Positions 39,015 through 47,772 of a stretch of 64,000 bases of DNA are shown here, piece after piece. The stretch spans positions 4,952,501 to 5,016,500 of the forward strand of contig NZ_CP117452.1 in assembly GCF_030687895.1 (NCBI RefSeq), written 5' to 3'. Positions within the stretch are counted from its first letter, which is position 1, and each line of letters begins with the position of its first letter. Under the pieces are notes generated by a model. That model had not been told where the DNA came from. It worked only from the letters and a program-made list of their open reading frames with translations, and made no database searches. A program made the translations under genes and the position numbers. Origin of the DNA: Pseudomonas sp. FP198 (GTDB lineage Bacteria > Pseudomonadota > Gammaproteobacteria > Pseudomonadales > Pseudomonadaceae).

Positions 39015-42000
39015 ATGGTTTCTCGTGCAGGGTCCCATGCGGGGCGAGGATTCCGCTACCAAGACGCGGTGGCCGCATGCTTGGCTCTTCAGGGCTGGGC
39101 TAGACGCTCGCCGTATGGGCTTGTAATTCCGGAAGGTGACGACGACATTGAATTGCACGCTCCAGCGGGCCGCGTCCTCGCCCAGGTGAAGTCGCGGCGT
39201 GAGAACCGAGGTCCGTTTCTGATGGGTGAGGTAGTCACCTTCCTCACGAAGCTTTGGAGTCGGACCACTGAACAGCCAGAGGACTCGTATCTGCTGATCC
39301 TTGAGCGCGAGGCCGTCGGGTGGCCATGCAACCAAGATACTGCCTGGCTGACCGAGCTTCCCGCCGTTATGCTGGCCTTGCCGTTAGGCATTGCGTCGGA
39401 CCTGTTGGCTCGAACCCGAATCCACGTAATGCCAAATCCACGCGGTGCGGCTCATCAAGCGATTGAAGCGCAGAGAGGGTGTACGGTCCTTGAGGCCGAT
39501 GCATACTATGGGGCAGTTCTGCGCCGTGCCGGCAATCTGGCTGACGACAACGGCATGAAAAAGTCCGGAGGCTTTGTCGGACTGTCCACCGGCGATGTTG
39601 AACTGGAGCTCAATAGACTGGCTCCGATGTTCACGTCGGCACGCATTCAAGCTGCTTTGTCGCGCGGCTTGTGTGAAGCCGTGGACTTCTCGACACCGCT
39701 CGAAGATGCGGACTTCTTCTCAGGTGTTGACGTTCAGCCGGGGCATGTCGTTGCCGGCCTGCTTGTCGAACGTGTCGTTTTGCGCGAAGCAGTGGTCAAA
39801 GCGCTGCGTGAGCGTCGAAACGTCCTACTCAAGGGTCCCTCCGGTGCTGGGAAGTCGGCGCTGCAGTGGGATGCTGCTTACACATTGCGGCATTCAGTGA
39901 GATGGTTCCGTGTCCGTCGATTGACTGTCGAGGACATAGTCGACCTGGTCGCCTTGGCGAACAGCTGCTGTGCATCAGTCGATGCGCCTGTAGGTTTCCT
40001 CCTAGACAACCTCAGCGCAAGTCTGATGGATGGCTGGGATGCCCTTGCAAGGGAGGTTGCCATTCAACCTGGTCTCGTTCTGCTGGCCTCCATTCGTGAA
40101 GAGGACATCTACCCATTGGCGGAACGAAGCAAAGCCCTGGAAATCCCCGTGCAGGTCGAGGAAGACTTTGCTGAACAGTTTTGGGGCGAACTTCGTGAAC
40201 GAGGCAAGACGGGATGGACAAACTGGCTTGAACCATGGACTGCGTCCAGAGGGCTACTGCTTGAGTATGCGCACATACTCACTCAAGGCTCTCGATTAGA
40301 AGAGACGCTGCGCCAGCAAGTCGCAGTTCGAGCAACCGATTCGGCTCGTCACGTTGAACTGGAAGTGCTCCGCCTGTGCGCCGCTATCACCTGTATTGGC
40401 GCGCGTGTTGATGTTGCACGATTGCCGGAAGTACTTGGTCGCAGCGCCATCGAAGTAGGAACCTGTTTGCCTCGCATCGTGAACGAACACTTGCTGCGTG
40501 ACCTCGGCGATGGGTCAATGGGCGGCGCTCACGAGCTGCGGTCTCAACATCTGCTTAAGGAGACAGATCATGTCTCCCTTCGAACTGAGGCTGAAACCTT
40601 CAAGCTCGCACTGGGCGCCGTGTTGGAGGCGGACATCGGGGTATTCCTCGCAAGGGCGTTAGAGCGTCATCCATCTCTGGAAGATGCGCTGCTGGATGCA
40701 CTCGCTGGAAAGCTGGGTCAGCGGCCAGCACGTTTGATGACGGCCGCCCTTAACGGGCTTGGCGAGCGACAAATCGGGCAAGTAATCGAGGCTTGGCTCA
40801 GCTCATCGGAGGTCGCTCAGGTTCCGCTCAGCCAGATGTCCTTCGTGGTGATGTTCGGAACCTCAGGCGTTGAATTGCCGGATTTCCTTGCCTCCACGCC
40901 CGCAGCACCAGCAATCCGACTCATCGCTCAGTTGAAGACTCAGTCTACGCAAAGCAACCTACGCGGTCGTTTAATTCGACGGCTGTCCACATCGGACATC
41001 CAAAGGATGCTGGAAGAAGTGAATGACTTGGCTTCTCTCAATGCCTTGCTGGTGGCGCATGTCGGTCACACTTTGACACCAGTTCTTCGTGATGCGCTCA
41101 TGGGGATGTCACCGGACCTACTGACTGGCGAGCTGTCTCAAGTTCGCGCGTTGCTGGGAACGGTGCACCTGCTAGACCCGGAGATCGCCACGGAGTGGGT
41201 GTCAAACGTTGGAGCACCAGCGCTTCTGAGGCGCATCGGCGATGAAGTGCCTTGGGCAACTGAAGCAGGCACGCGTGAGGAGCCTGAAGGGCTGGCAGCA
41301 ATCTGCGACATCCGTACCGCTCCATCAAGGTATCAGCCGGACCCACATTGTGACGTTGTTGCCCTTTGCGAATTGCTTCTAGCCTTGTGCCCTACCGCGG
41401 ACCTAGCAATCGCACGTGCGGTGATTGCCAGTGGAGAACTGCTCGGCTACGGCGGGGTGCACGTTGCTGATAAGAGGATTCCGCGAGCAAATCTCCCACC
41501 AGACTCGTTGCCAGCATGGAATCGCCGATGGAACGACGCAATCAAGGCGAGGTTGGCGCCTGAGAGCTACGGTGCTTACCTTGTGCAGGCAGCGGACGAC
41601 ATAAAACATCTCAACTCGTTGCTGCTCAACCTACTCGACGGACTGTTCCGACGTTCTCCAAGTGCTGCGGCGTTGAATGGATTGGGAAATGTTCACGAAC
41701 GTTCTCTCTCCATGCCTTCTCCGAGCCTTCCCTGGTTCGTCAAGGACGCCGGCGGAGAGTCGGCGGGGCAAAGAAATTCTAACCTTCAACAGATTCTGTT
41801 TGATTGCAGCGCTGACTTGGTTCGACGGTTCGCAAGGCTGCCGGAAGACTCTCTGTCATACATTGCATGGCTCGGGGGCATCCAAAAGCGTATTCGGGAA
41901 TCTATTGAAATGGAGCCCTGGCAGATTATTGCCCATGGAGCACAAGCGAGAGCGGAGCTGGAAACGCTTGCCGAGTTGATTGAAGATTTGCGGGCGCTAG

Positions 42001-42809
42001 CTGGAGATGGACTGCAGCGCGGTACAAATCCGGCACTCCTGCATCGGCGGCTGCGCGCGCCAAAGGGGCGAGCTTTGGCAGAAGCACGCGCGTCGGCGCG
42101 CAAACGAGTAAGGACGGGAAAGGGAAATGCCGAGAGAGACCTGCAGCGATCCTTTAGGGCATTAGCGCCCAGCGCGCGCGTGTACGTCAAGTCGTCGAGC
42201 GATGAGCAGTTGGTGTGGCCCTGGCTGGAGGTGCTGGTAACATTTGAGCTTGAGCAGATTCATCATTGGCCTTCGTTCATGTCCGAAGGCTGGACTAGCT
42301 GGCGCTCTCTTCTTGCTGACGCCTTGCCTCTGACGGTGATGCCGATGGTGAACGGGATGTGTGTGCCGATGTGCGCTGTGGGCGGATACAGTAAAGTATT
42401 CCCTTCCGAGCTCAAAGCGCGGGAGTGGGTTCAGGCTGCGGAACTGCTGCCGGTTCCCGAGACCGCTTCTCGGATGTGGGGAACGTTCTCCGAAGCTGTG
42501 ATGGACGTCGCTGCCTTGGAGGCGCAAGGTTTTGGCCTCAGCAATCGCCCCGAGATTGAGCGTCTGGCTCGCATGGACGCGCGCGCACGTTTGCAATCCA
42601 GCAAGGCATCAATCGATGACAGATTACCACCGCTGCTTCGCGCAATGGCCGACACGCTTGTGGCACTGGTTGACCAGGAGCCCTGGCAACTCCACAACGC
42701 GCAGCTCGCCTTCTTGCGCGGAGAAATCGATGCGGTTGGTGAGGTCTTATTAGATGCGCAGTATGCATGTTACTCAGTGGACCTCGGGACCGCTCCGACC
42801 GTGACATAA
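39015..42809 (+). CDS. Cap4/DUF4297-like nuclease fused to a P-loop NTPase, candidate defence protein
   Basis: A 1264-aa multidomain protein. Residues 1-170 resemble a PD-(D/E)XK nuclease of the Cap4/DUF4297 class: GRGFRYQDAVAACLAL (about 10-25), acidic EGDDDIEL (40-47) and QVKSR (57-61) give the E/D...QxK catalytic pattern. A P-loop NTPase follows, with Walker A GPSGAGKS (274-281), Walker B-like GFLLDNL (about 327-333) and LLASIREED (356-364), a layout seen in STAND NTPases. From about 390 to the end the protein is helical and unassigned. I chose the ATG at 39015 with AAGGGG 8 bp upstream; a TTG ten codons earlier is possible. It is the only large gene between the inverted repeats at 38,448 and 43,190. 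Nuclease plus sensor NTPase suggests anti-phage activity, an inference from architecture. Confidence 0.75.
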   Translation: MVSRAGSHAGRGFRYQDAVAACLALQGWARRSPYGLVIPEGDDDIELHAPAGRVLAQVKSRRENRGPFLMGEVVTFLTKLWSRTTEQPEDSYLLILEREAVGWPCNQDTAWLTELPAVMLALPLGIASDLLARTRIHVMPNPRGAAHQAIEAQRGCTVLEADAYYGAVLRRAGNLADDNGMKKSGGFVGLSTGDVELELNRLAPMFTSARIQAALSRGLCEAVDFSTPLEDADFFSGVDVQPGHVVAGLLVERVVLREAVVKALRERRNVLLKGPSGAGKSALQWDAAYTLRHSVRWFRVRRLTVEDIVDLVALANSCCASVDAPVGFLLDNLSASLMDGWDALAREVAIQPGLVLLASIREEDIYPLAERSKALEIPVQVEEDFAEQFWGELRERGKTGWTNWLEPWTASRGLLLEYAHILTQGSRLEETLRQQVAVRATDSARHVELEVLRLCAAITCIGARVDVARLPEVLGRSAIEVGTCLPRIVNEHLLRDLGDGSMGGAHELRSQHLLKETDHVSLRTEAETFKLALGAVLEADIGVFLARALERHPSLEDALLDALAGKLGQRPARLMTAALNGLGERQIGQVIEAWLSSSEVAQVPLSQMSFVVMFGTSGVELPDFLASTPAAPAIRLIAQLKTQSTQSNLRGRLIRRLSTSDIQRMLEEVNDLASLNALLVAHVGHTLTPVLRDALMGMSPDLLTGELSQVRALLGTVHLLDPEIATEWVSNVGAPALLRRIGDEVPWATEAGTREEPEGLAAICDIRTAPSRYQPDPHCDVVALCELLLALCPTADLAIARAVIASGELLGYGGVHVADKRIPRANLPPDSLPAWNRRWNDAIKARLAPESYGAYLVQAADDIKHLNSLLLNLLDGLFRRSPSAAALNGLGNVHERSLSMPSPSLPWFVKDAGGESAGQRNSNLQQILFDCSADLVRRFARLPEDSLSYIAWLGGIQKRIRESIEMEPWQIIAHGAQARAELETLAELIEDLRALAGDGLQRGTNPALLHRRLRAPKGRALAEARASARKRVRTGKGNAERDLQRSFRALAPSARVYVKSSSDEQLVWPWLEVLVTFELEQIHHWPSFMSEGWTSWRSLLADALPLTVMPMVNGMCVPMCAVGGYSKVFPSELKAREWVQAAELLPVPETASRMWGTFSEAVMDVAALEAQGFGLSNRPEIERLARMDARARLQSSKASIDDRLPPLLRAMADTLVALVDQEPWQLHNAQLAFLRGEIDAVGEVLLDAQYACYSVDLGTAPTVT

Positions 42810-43059
42810 CTTCACAAACTCGACTATGCGAGCCGGCGCTGCTGAAGTTTGCATGTCGACGGAAGGCAGCAAGGTGTAGGCGCTTGCCATTAGTTCACCG
42901 CATAGCCATGACCGACCGCACACGCTGTGTAGCGGGTGCTCATTAATATACCGACTAGGGACGGCAGCGGGGAGCGTTCGCCGGCCATGCCCCCAGCAGC
43001 CACATAGCGAGAAGACGCACTTGTCGATACCCAAGTTTCGCATGAAGAGCATTCTGTGT

Positions 43060-43083
43060 AGCTGACGTTCGTGAACGTCAGCT
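43060..43083. repeat. Perfect palindrome near the right end of the 4.7-kb unit
   Basis: AGCTGACGTTC-GT-GAACGTCAGCT, 11-bp arms. It lies 250 bp after the large gene and 38 bp before the right inverted repeat. No T-tract follows, so it is not a typical terminator. It could be an operator or recombination site. Confidence 0.55.
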
Positions 43084-43120
43084 CATGGCTGTGGATTCAA
43101 CCGGTCGTCACTACGGCGTG

Positions 43121-43190
43121 TGCTGGTCAGGTCGAATGCAATTCGACTGGTCAGTGACAATGCAAATGGTCAAGTCCATGCAATTACGCA
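43121..43190. repeat. Right terminal inverted repeat of the 4.7-kb unit
   Basis: Reads on the minus strand TGCGTAATTGCATGG, ACTTGACCATTTGCAT, CACTGACCAGTCG, AATTGCATTCGACCTGACCAGCA, in inverted register with the repeat at 38,448-38,528. No target-site duplication is evident at the outer edges (GGGCTC left, GGTTCA right). Confidence 0.65.
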
Positions 43191-44006
43191 GGTTCACATT
43201 AAAGACCGACGAACGACCACCCGACCATGGAAAACCACCGACTTCCAAGGTCTTCCTGCGCTACCGATTGGCGCAAGAGCCGCCCCCAAAATACTGTTGA
43301 CCGCGAGCGGAACGAGCGCTAAACCAGAATTGTACAACCGCTGTCCTCGACAGCACCCAGGTAGCCAGAACCTTTGAGGCTACGCCACATTGTGGTGGTT
43401 CACCCCCAAGTGCGATTAGCGTCCGGCGGCTCGCACGGTCACAGCGATGTGATGGATGCCACTTCTTCCAGAATGCCCACTGCGGCAACTCATGCCCCCT
43501 CCTGGCTGCTCTGCAGCAACTTATCCGCTTGGCTATTTCTTGCGCCAACCTTTTGCCCGTCTCTTTGCCTCCTAAAGAGACGGGCGCATCTCACACTGCT
43601 GCAGCCCTGCTCGCACGGGCCTTTGCGGCTTTCCCTCTTGTGACAATCGGCGTGACAAACACCGAATGCTCACTCGCCACAGCGATGCCGATGATGGTGC
43701 CGCAGCCCAAGGAGTGGACTGCACCTGACTGACAGTCAGGCATGCCCCGGTCATCGCGTCATTGCCTTCACCCGACTCAAGATCTCGCGGCGCTGGTCTC
43801 GTCAGCCAGTGCAGCCTCCACCCGCCCGCCGGTAACGGTGTTCAGGGGGCCAGATCATGAGATGCCCAAGCTCCCGGTCGTAAGGAGCCGCCAGTCCCGC
43901 GTGAGTGGACAAACCTCACAGGTCGCAGGGGCCTTGATCCCTGATAACACTCAACAACCGTGGCGGGATGAGTGAGGACGAAGTCGACAATTTCAGGAGA
44001 ATAGCG
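43191..44006. other. Gene-free stretch with two strong palindromes
   Basis: No supported gene in about 800 bp. It contains GCCCGTCTCTTT-GCCTCCT-AAAGAGACGGGC (43,555-43,585, perfect 12-bp arms without T-tract) and CCTGACTGACAGTCAGG (43,724-43,740, perfect 8-bp arms around A). The second, 266 bp upstream of the DUF3987 gene, looks like an operator. Short open frames here have no domain or ribosome-binding support. Confidence 0.5.
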
Positions 44007-45404
44007 ATGCAACTGTGCGAAGCGTTCGAGCCACCACAACCCTTGCTGGAGTACCAGCAGGCGCCACTGCCCTACCCGGTCGAAGCACTCGGAGATTTGT
44101 TGGGCCCTGCGGTCGAACGACTGGCCGAGGTGATCGGCGTACCCTGCGCCATGGCCGCGCAATCGGTGCTGGCCAGCGCTGCTCTGGTGAGCCAGGGTCA
44201 TGCCAATGTCCAACTCGACGGCCGAACCTATCCGCTGTCCCTCTACCTACTGACGGTGGCGTCCTCGGGTGATCGCAAAAGCGCGGTGGACCATCTGGCA
44301 CTGAAGGCCGCGCGTAACTGGGAACGACAGCAGTGGACCCTGTATGCGGAAAAGCTCAAAGCCTATCGCGCCGCTACCAACATCATGGCCAAACCCAAAA
44401 CCTCAAATAAACACGCGGAGGCGGAAGGCGGTGAGCTATCCGAGCCGGTACCGCCGAGACTGATCATTGCCGAACCCACCATTGAGGCTCTGGTCAAAAG
44501 CCTGTGCCATGGTTTGCCCAGCATGGGCTTGTTCAATGATGAAGGTGGCCAGTTCTTGGGCAGCAGCACCATGAGCAAAGAGAACCTGCTCAAGGCGATC
44601 ACCACCTTGTCGACATTGTGGGATGGCAGCCCGATCGACCGGGCGCGCTCCATGGCCGGAGAAAGCCTGCGTGCCTATGACCGTCGCCTCAGCCTGCATC
44701 TGATGCTGCAGCCCTACCTGGCCAACCAGCTGTTTAAAGACCCGGTGATCAATGGTCAAGGCATCCTCGGCCGTTGCCTGATCAGTTGGCCCGAGCGCCT
44801 GGCCGGCCAACGACTCTACAAGGCAATCGACCTGACCCGGGATGCCAGAGTCCAACGCTACCAACAACGAATCACCGCCCTGCTGCAAAAGCCCTGGTCG
44901 CTTCACAAGGATGGATCACTCAATCCCGTCACGCTGGAACTGACTCCCCGTGCCCGTCGTGCCTGGATAGACATTCACGACACCATCGAGTGCCAGTCTG
45001 GCGAGTTCGGCGAGCTGGCCGGCGTCCAGCCTGTCGCGGGCAAGGCCGCGGCGAATGTACTGCGCATCGCGGGCGTGCTGGCCATGGTTGAAGAGGCCAG
45101 TGTGTTGGACGAAGCACACATCCAGCGCGCCTCCACGTTGATGGATTACTACCTGGCCGAGATCCAGCGCCTGACAGAATTGGAGCCAGTCAATAGCCGA
45201 CGCGAAGAGGCGGATCGGCTGTTGCGCTGGCTGGTGCAGAAAGGCTGGAGCCAGTTCAGCATCCGAGACGTCAATCGCAACGGCCCTCGTTTTGCGCGCA
45301 AGAGCGCTGACCATACCGCTTCTTTATTGGTCGTGCTGATCACTCATCGCTGGCTGAGCAGCCGCGACGGAAAAACTTTCGAGGTCCGCCATGTTTCGCC
45401 TTAA
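44007..45404 (+). CDS. DUF3987 (YfjI-type) protein
   Basis: A 465-aa protein with the DUF3987 layout found on mobile islands and prophages: PFPVEALGDLLGPAVERLAE-like start (here LPYPVEALGDLLGPAV), a P-loop-like TVASSGDRKSAVD (the GxxxxGKS lysine is kept in SGDRKS), LIIAEPTIEALVKSL, GLFNDEGGQFLGSSTMSKEN and LMLQPYLANQLF. It is probably an ATPase related to replication or primase partners, but its function is unknown. I chose the ATG at 44007 with CAGGAG 7 bp upstream over an ATG 13 codons earlier. It overlaps the next gene by 14 bp. Confidence 0.8.
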   Translation: MQLCEAFEPPQPLLEYQQAPLPYPVEALGDLLGPAVERLAEVIGVPCAMAAQSVLASAALVSQGHANVQLDGRTYPLSLYLLTVASSGDRKSAVDHLALKAARNWERQQWTLYAEKLKAYRAATNIMAKPKTSNKHAEAEGGELSEPVPPRLIIAEPTIEALVKSLCHGLPSMGLFNDEGGQFLGSSTMSKENLLKAITTLSTLWDGSPIDRARSMAGESLRAYDRRLSLHLMLQPYLANQLFKDPVINGQGILGRCLISWPERLAGQRLYKAIDLTRDARVQRYQQRITALLQKPWSLHKDGSLNPVTLELTPRARRAWIDIHDTIECQSGEFGELAGVQPVAGKAAANVLRIAGVLAMVEEASVLDEAHIQRASTLMDYYLAEIQRLTELEPVNSRREEADRLLRWLVQKGWSQFSIRDVNRNGPRFARKSADHTASLLVVLITHRWLSSRDGKTFEVRHVSP

Positions 45405-45750
45405 TGACGCGGTGCGCCGCTACCAGGCGCAACATCAACCACAACCTGAATCACGGCGTGTCGCCGCCTCTGTCGCCACCCTGTCGCCACGCGCCAGGCC
45501 AGTAACGACGCGGGTTGTCGCCACTGTCGCCGCTGTCGCCACACCACCAATTGACCCTGCCCACCTCGCCCTGCTGGTCGAGCAACTGCGCAAGGAAGGG
45601 GCACTGTTGCAACACCACGAGAACGCCCTCCTGATCCGCCCGACACACTGGCAGCAGATGGTCAGGCTCAGTCCTCACTGGAAAGCCGTGCTGCTCTTTC
45701 TGCAAACAAACGAAAACGGTGATGACGATGGCACTAGTCGGTCGGCGTGA
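45391..45750 (+). CDS. Small protein of the DUF3987-recombinase module
   Basis: A 119-aa protein with an N-terminal Ala/Val/Thr-rich stretch (VAASVATL...VVATVAAVATPP) encoded by reiterated GTCGCC units, then a compact domain ALLVEQLRKEGALLQHHENALLIRPTHWQQMVRL and WKAVLLFLQTNEN. It overlaps the DUF3987 gene at its start and the recombinase gene at its end, so it is part of that operon. Function not recognised. Confidence 0.65.
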   Translation: MFRLNDAVRRYQAQHQPQPESRRVAASVATLSPRARPVTTRVVATVAAVATPPIDPAHLALLVEQLRKEGALLQHHENALLIRPTHWQQMVRLSPHWKAVLLFLQTNENGDDDGTSRSA

Positions 45751-46708
45751 GGGTCGCAACTTTGGCTATGGCCGCCAGCTGAGCTACGCCGGCCCACAAG
45801 CGCTAAAGGATCTATTTGCCGGTGGCCACTTCGCCACGGTGAAAGCGCATAGCGATCGCTGGCAAGCGTTCGTGCGTTGGTGTCGTTCAGAGGACGGCCC
45901 TGGTTACAATGATGCGCGCCAGATCGATCGACTAACGCTGCAGGACTACGCCGCCTACCTGCGCCAGCAGATCCAACAAGGCGAGCTCAGCATCGCCACC
46001 GCGCAGAACCGCCTGAGCAGCGTCAACCGCACCATCGCCGCGCTGCGCGGTGATCAGGACGTCAGGATCGCCAGTCCGAGCCAGGCGTTAGGACTGCGGC
46101 GCTCGAGCGTACGCACCCGCGCGCCAGATGGCCAAGACCGCCAACAGCTGCGGCGAGTGCTTGAGGTGCTTGGCAAACAGCAACACGAGCGGGTGGCGGC
46201 GATTGTCCTGTTGGCCCGAGAAACCGGCATGCGCCTGCGCGAAGCGATCCTGGCTGACCTGCCACGCTTACACCGCGAAGCCGAACACTTAGGCCGCATC
46301 AACATCCAGGACGGTACCAAAGGCGGGCGTTCAGGCGCTTCAGCGCCGCGATGGGTTGTGGCCAATGAAGAGGTGAAAGCGGCACTGCAGTTGGCTCATC
46401 ATGCGTCGCCGCCCGGCAGCCGCAACTTGCTGGCCCGCGACGAAAGCTACGCCGCGTTCCTGCAACAGACCGTGCTCCCCGCCCGCGAAATACTGCACGA
46501 ACAAGGGCTGAAGGGCCTTCATGAACTGCGAGCAGCCTACGCCTGCGAGCGTTACGAACAGCTCACGGGGCACGTCGCACCGGTCAATGGTGGTCACGGC
46601 TATCGCATTGACCGCGGCCTCGATCAACGGGCGCGCCAACAGATCAGCCTTGAGCTCGGGCATTACCGAGTCGATGTAGTTTCGGCCTACATTGGAGGTC
46701 GAGAGTGA
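45722..46708 (+). CDS. Tyrosine recombinase, second of the island
   Basis: A 328-aa recombinase. An N-terminal SAM-like domain (HSDRWQAFVRWCRSEDG, LQDYAAYLRQQI, RLSSVNRTIAAL) is followed by a catalytic domain with Arg in ARETGMRLREAI, HELR in GLHELRAAYA, His in LELGHYRVDVV and the nucleophile Tyr in SAYIGG. The full R-H-R-H-Y set appears present, so it should be active. Alternative starts are GTG 45719 and ATG 45728. It sits between two small genes with which it overlaps, separate from the ssrA integrase. Confidence 0.82.
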   Translation: MTMALVGRREGRNFGYGRQLSYAGPQALKDLFAGGHFATVKAHSDRWQAFVRWCRSEDGPGYNDARQIDRLTLQDYAAYLRQQIQQGELSIATAQNRLSSVNRTIAALRGDQDVRIASPSQALGLRRSSVRTRAPDGQDRQQLRRVLEVLGKQQHERVAAIVLLARETGMRLREAILADLPRLHREAEHLGRINIQDGTKGGRSGASAPRWVVANEEVKAALQLAHHASPPGSRNLLARDESYAAFLQQTVLPAREILHEQGLKGLHELRAAYACERYEQLTGHVAPVNGGHGYRIDRGLDQRARQQISLELGHYRVDVVSAYIGGRE

Positions 46709-46998
46709 CCAAACCATTCGATATAGCGCTGTTCCTGAGCGGCGTACTGACCGGCTCGCAGGTCACGCAGCAACGACACCTACGGCAAGCCCGAATCATG
46801 CAAGCGGCCATTCAACAGCGATGGCAGCGAGACAATCCCTGGACCTGGCAGCTCAAGCATGTGCGCTGGTTTCTCACTCAGCACCTGAAAGACCATTCCG
46901 GCACCACCCGGTATTACTATCGACTCACCGCTCTGCTGATCTGGAAGCGATTAGGGAACGGCCGGCAATTGCTGATGGATCGCTCGAATCGTGAGTAG
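46705..46998 (+). CDS. Small protein coupled to the recombinase
   Basis: A 97-aa basic protein (MTKPFDIALFLSGVLTGSQVTQQRHLRQARIM, then WTWQLKHVRWFLTQHL and TRYYYRLTALLIWKRLG). It starts at a GTG that overlaps the recombinase stop (GTGA), so it is translationally coupled and probably assists the recombinase, perhaps as a directionality or accessory factor. No family recognised. Confidence 0.6.
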   Translation: MTKPFDIALFLSGVLTGSQVTQQRHLRQARIMQAAIQQRWQRDNPWTWQLKHVRWFLTQHLKDHSGTTRYYYRLTALLIWKRLGNGRQLLMDRSNRE

Positions 46999-47090
46999 GC
47001 AGCCTTCCAGGCACGCTTGTCCGCCGTCATCTATCTCAGCGCGGATATCCTCTTGCTGATGAACCTGCTCGAAGCACACGCGGCAACGGC

Positions 47091-47113
47091 AAAAAGCGGC
47101 CATAACCGGCCGC
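47091..47113 (-). terminator. Terminator after the Nudix gene relic
   Basis: On the minus strand GCGGCC-GGTTAT-GGCCGC then U5, 21 bp after the stop of the decayed Nudix gene. Confidence 0.6.
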
Positions 47114-47133
47114 TCGAAACACGCCTGAGAACA

Positions 47134-47600
47134 TCAAGTCGGAGCTTCGGATGATGTGTTTCTGCTTTGATCATGAGCCAACACAAAATCTCGCGCTGTC
47201 AGCTTGGCAGTTAGGAACCTTAACGTTCGACGGAAGACAGGATGACAGTCGGCATACGGCAAATTATCGAGCGGAGCCCAAAAAAAGCTGAAGGTATGGC
47301 CATGGTCATCGAGCGAGAGATGAGTCTATTGCTCCGGCAAGGATACCTGGGTGACACACAGCTGGAATGACTATATCTGGTCGAGATGCCCGGCGTCCCA
47401 GCAGCCCATATCGCTGACCACCGAGGCGGCCGCAATGCCTGATTCTTCGCTTAATTCGCGCAGAGCGGTCTCAGTTGGGGTTTCACCTTTCTCGATTGTC
47501 CCTTTGACCAATTGTCCGCCTGCCATTGGATGGCGGAAAGAAGGATATGTGCACCAGGAATGCTAGAGAGAATGACGGGGCAAACCATGTTCGGTGACAT
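47134..47600 (-). pseudogene. Decayed Nudix hydrolase gene
   Basis: The 5' part reads MSPNMVCPVILSSIPGAHILL. After a frameshift at about 47,520-47,535 the frame continues HPMAGGQLVKGTIEKGETP with an intact Nudix box (G-x5-E-x7-R-E-L-x-E-E-x-G-I). Two in-frame TAG codons follow (near 47,371 and 47,323), with recognisable sequence continuing between and after them (SFQLCVTQVSLPEQ, HTFSFFWAPLDNLPYADCHPVF) to a TGA at 47,134. The family cleaves nucleoside diphosphates linked to other groups. This copy cannot make the full protein. Confidence 0.75.
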
Positions 47601-47772
47601 GGCGATTTCCTTATCGACAACGAAGCACACATCTTACGACCTAAGCCTCGATGTCCAGCTTGAATAAAGCGCTTCATGGGCAATCCTTGCGATGAAATCC
47701 TCGAAAATCATAGAAGGGTTCTCAACAATTTTTTGTTCACGAGTTCAGCCAAAAATAGATCCTGCACTTGAG

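Noticed and set aside
38448..43190. Target-site duplication flanking the 4.7-kb unit
   Set aside because: GGGCTC on the left and GGTTCA on the right do not match, so no duplication can be claimed.
45460..45545. GTCGCC reiterations considered as a CRISPR or regulatory repeat
   Set aside because: Units are short, irregular and in frame, encoding a Val-Ala-Thr-rich stretch. No spacers. No CRISPR array or cas gene was seen anywhere in the window.
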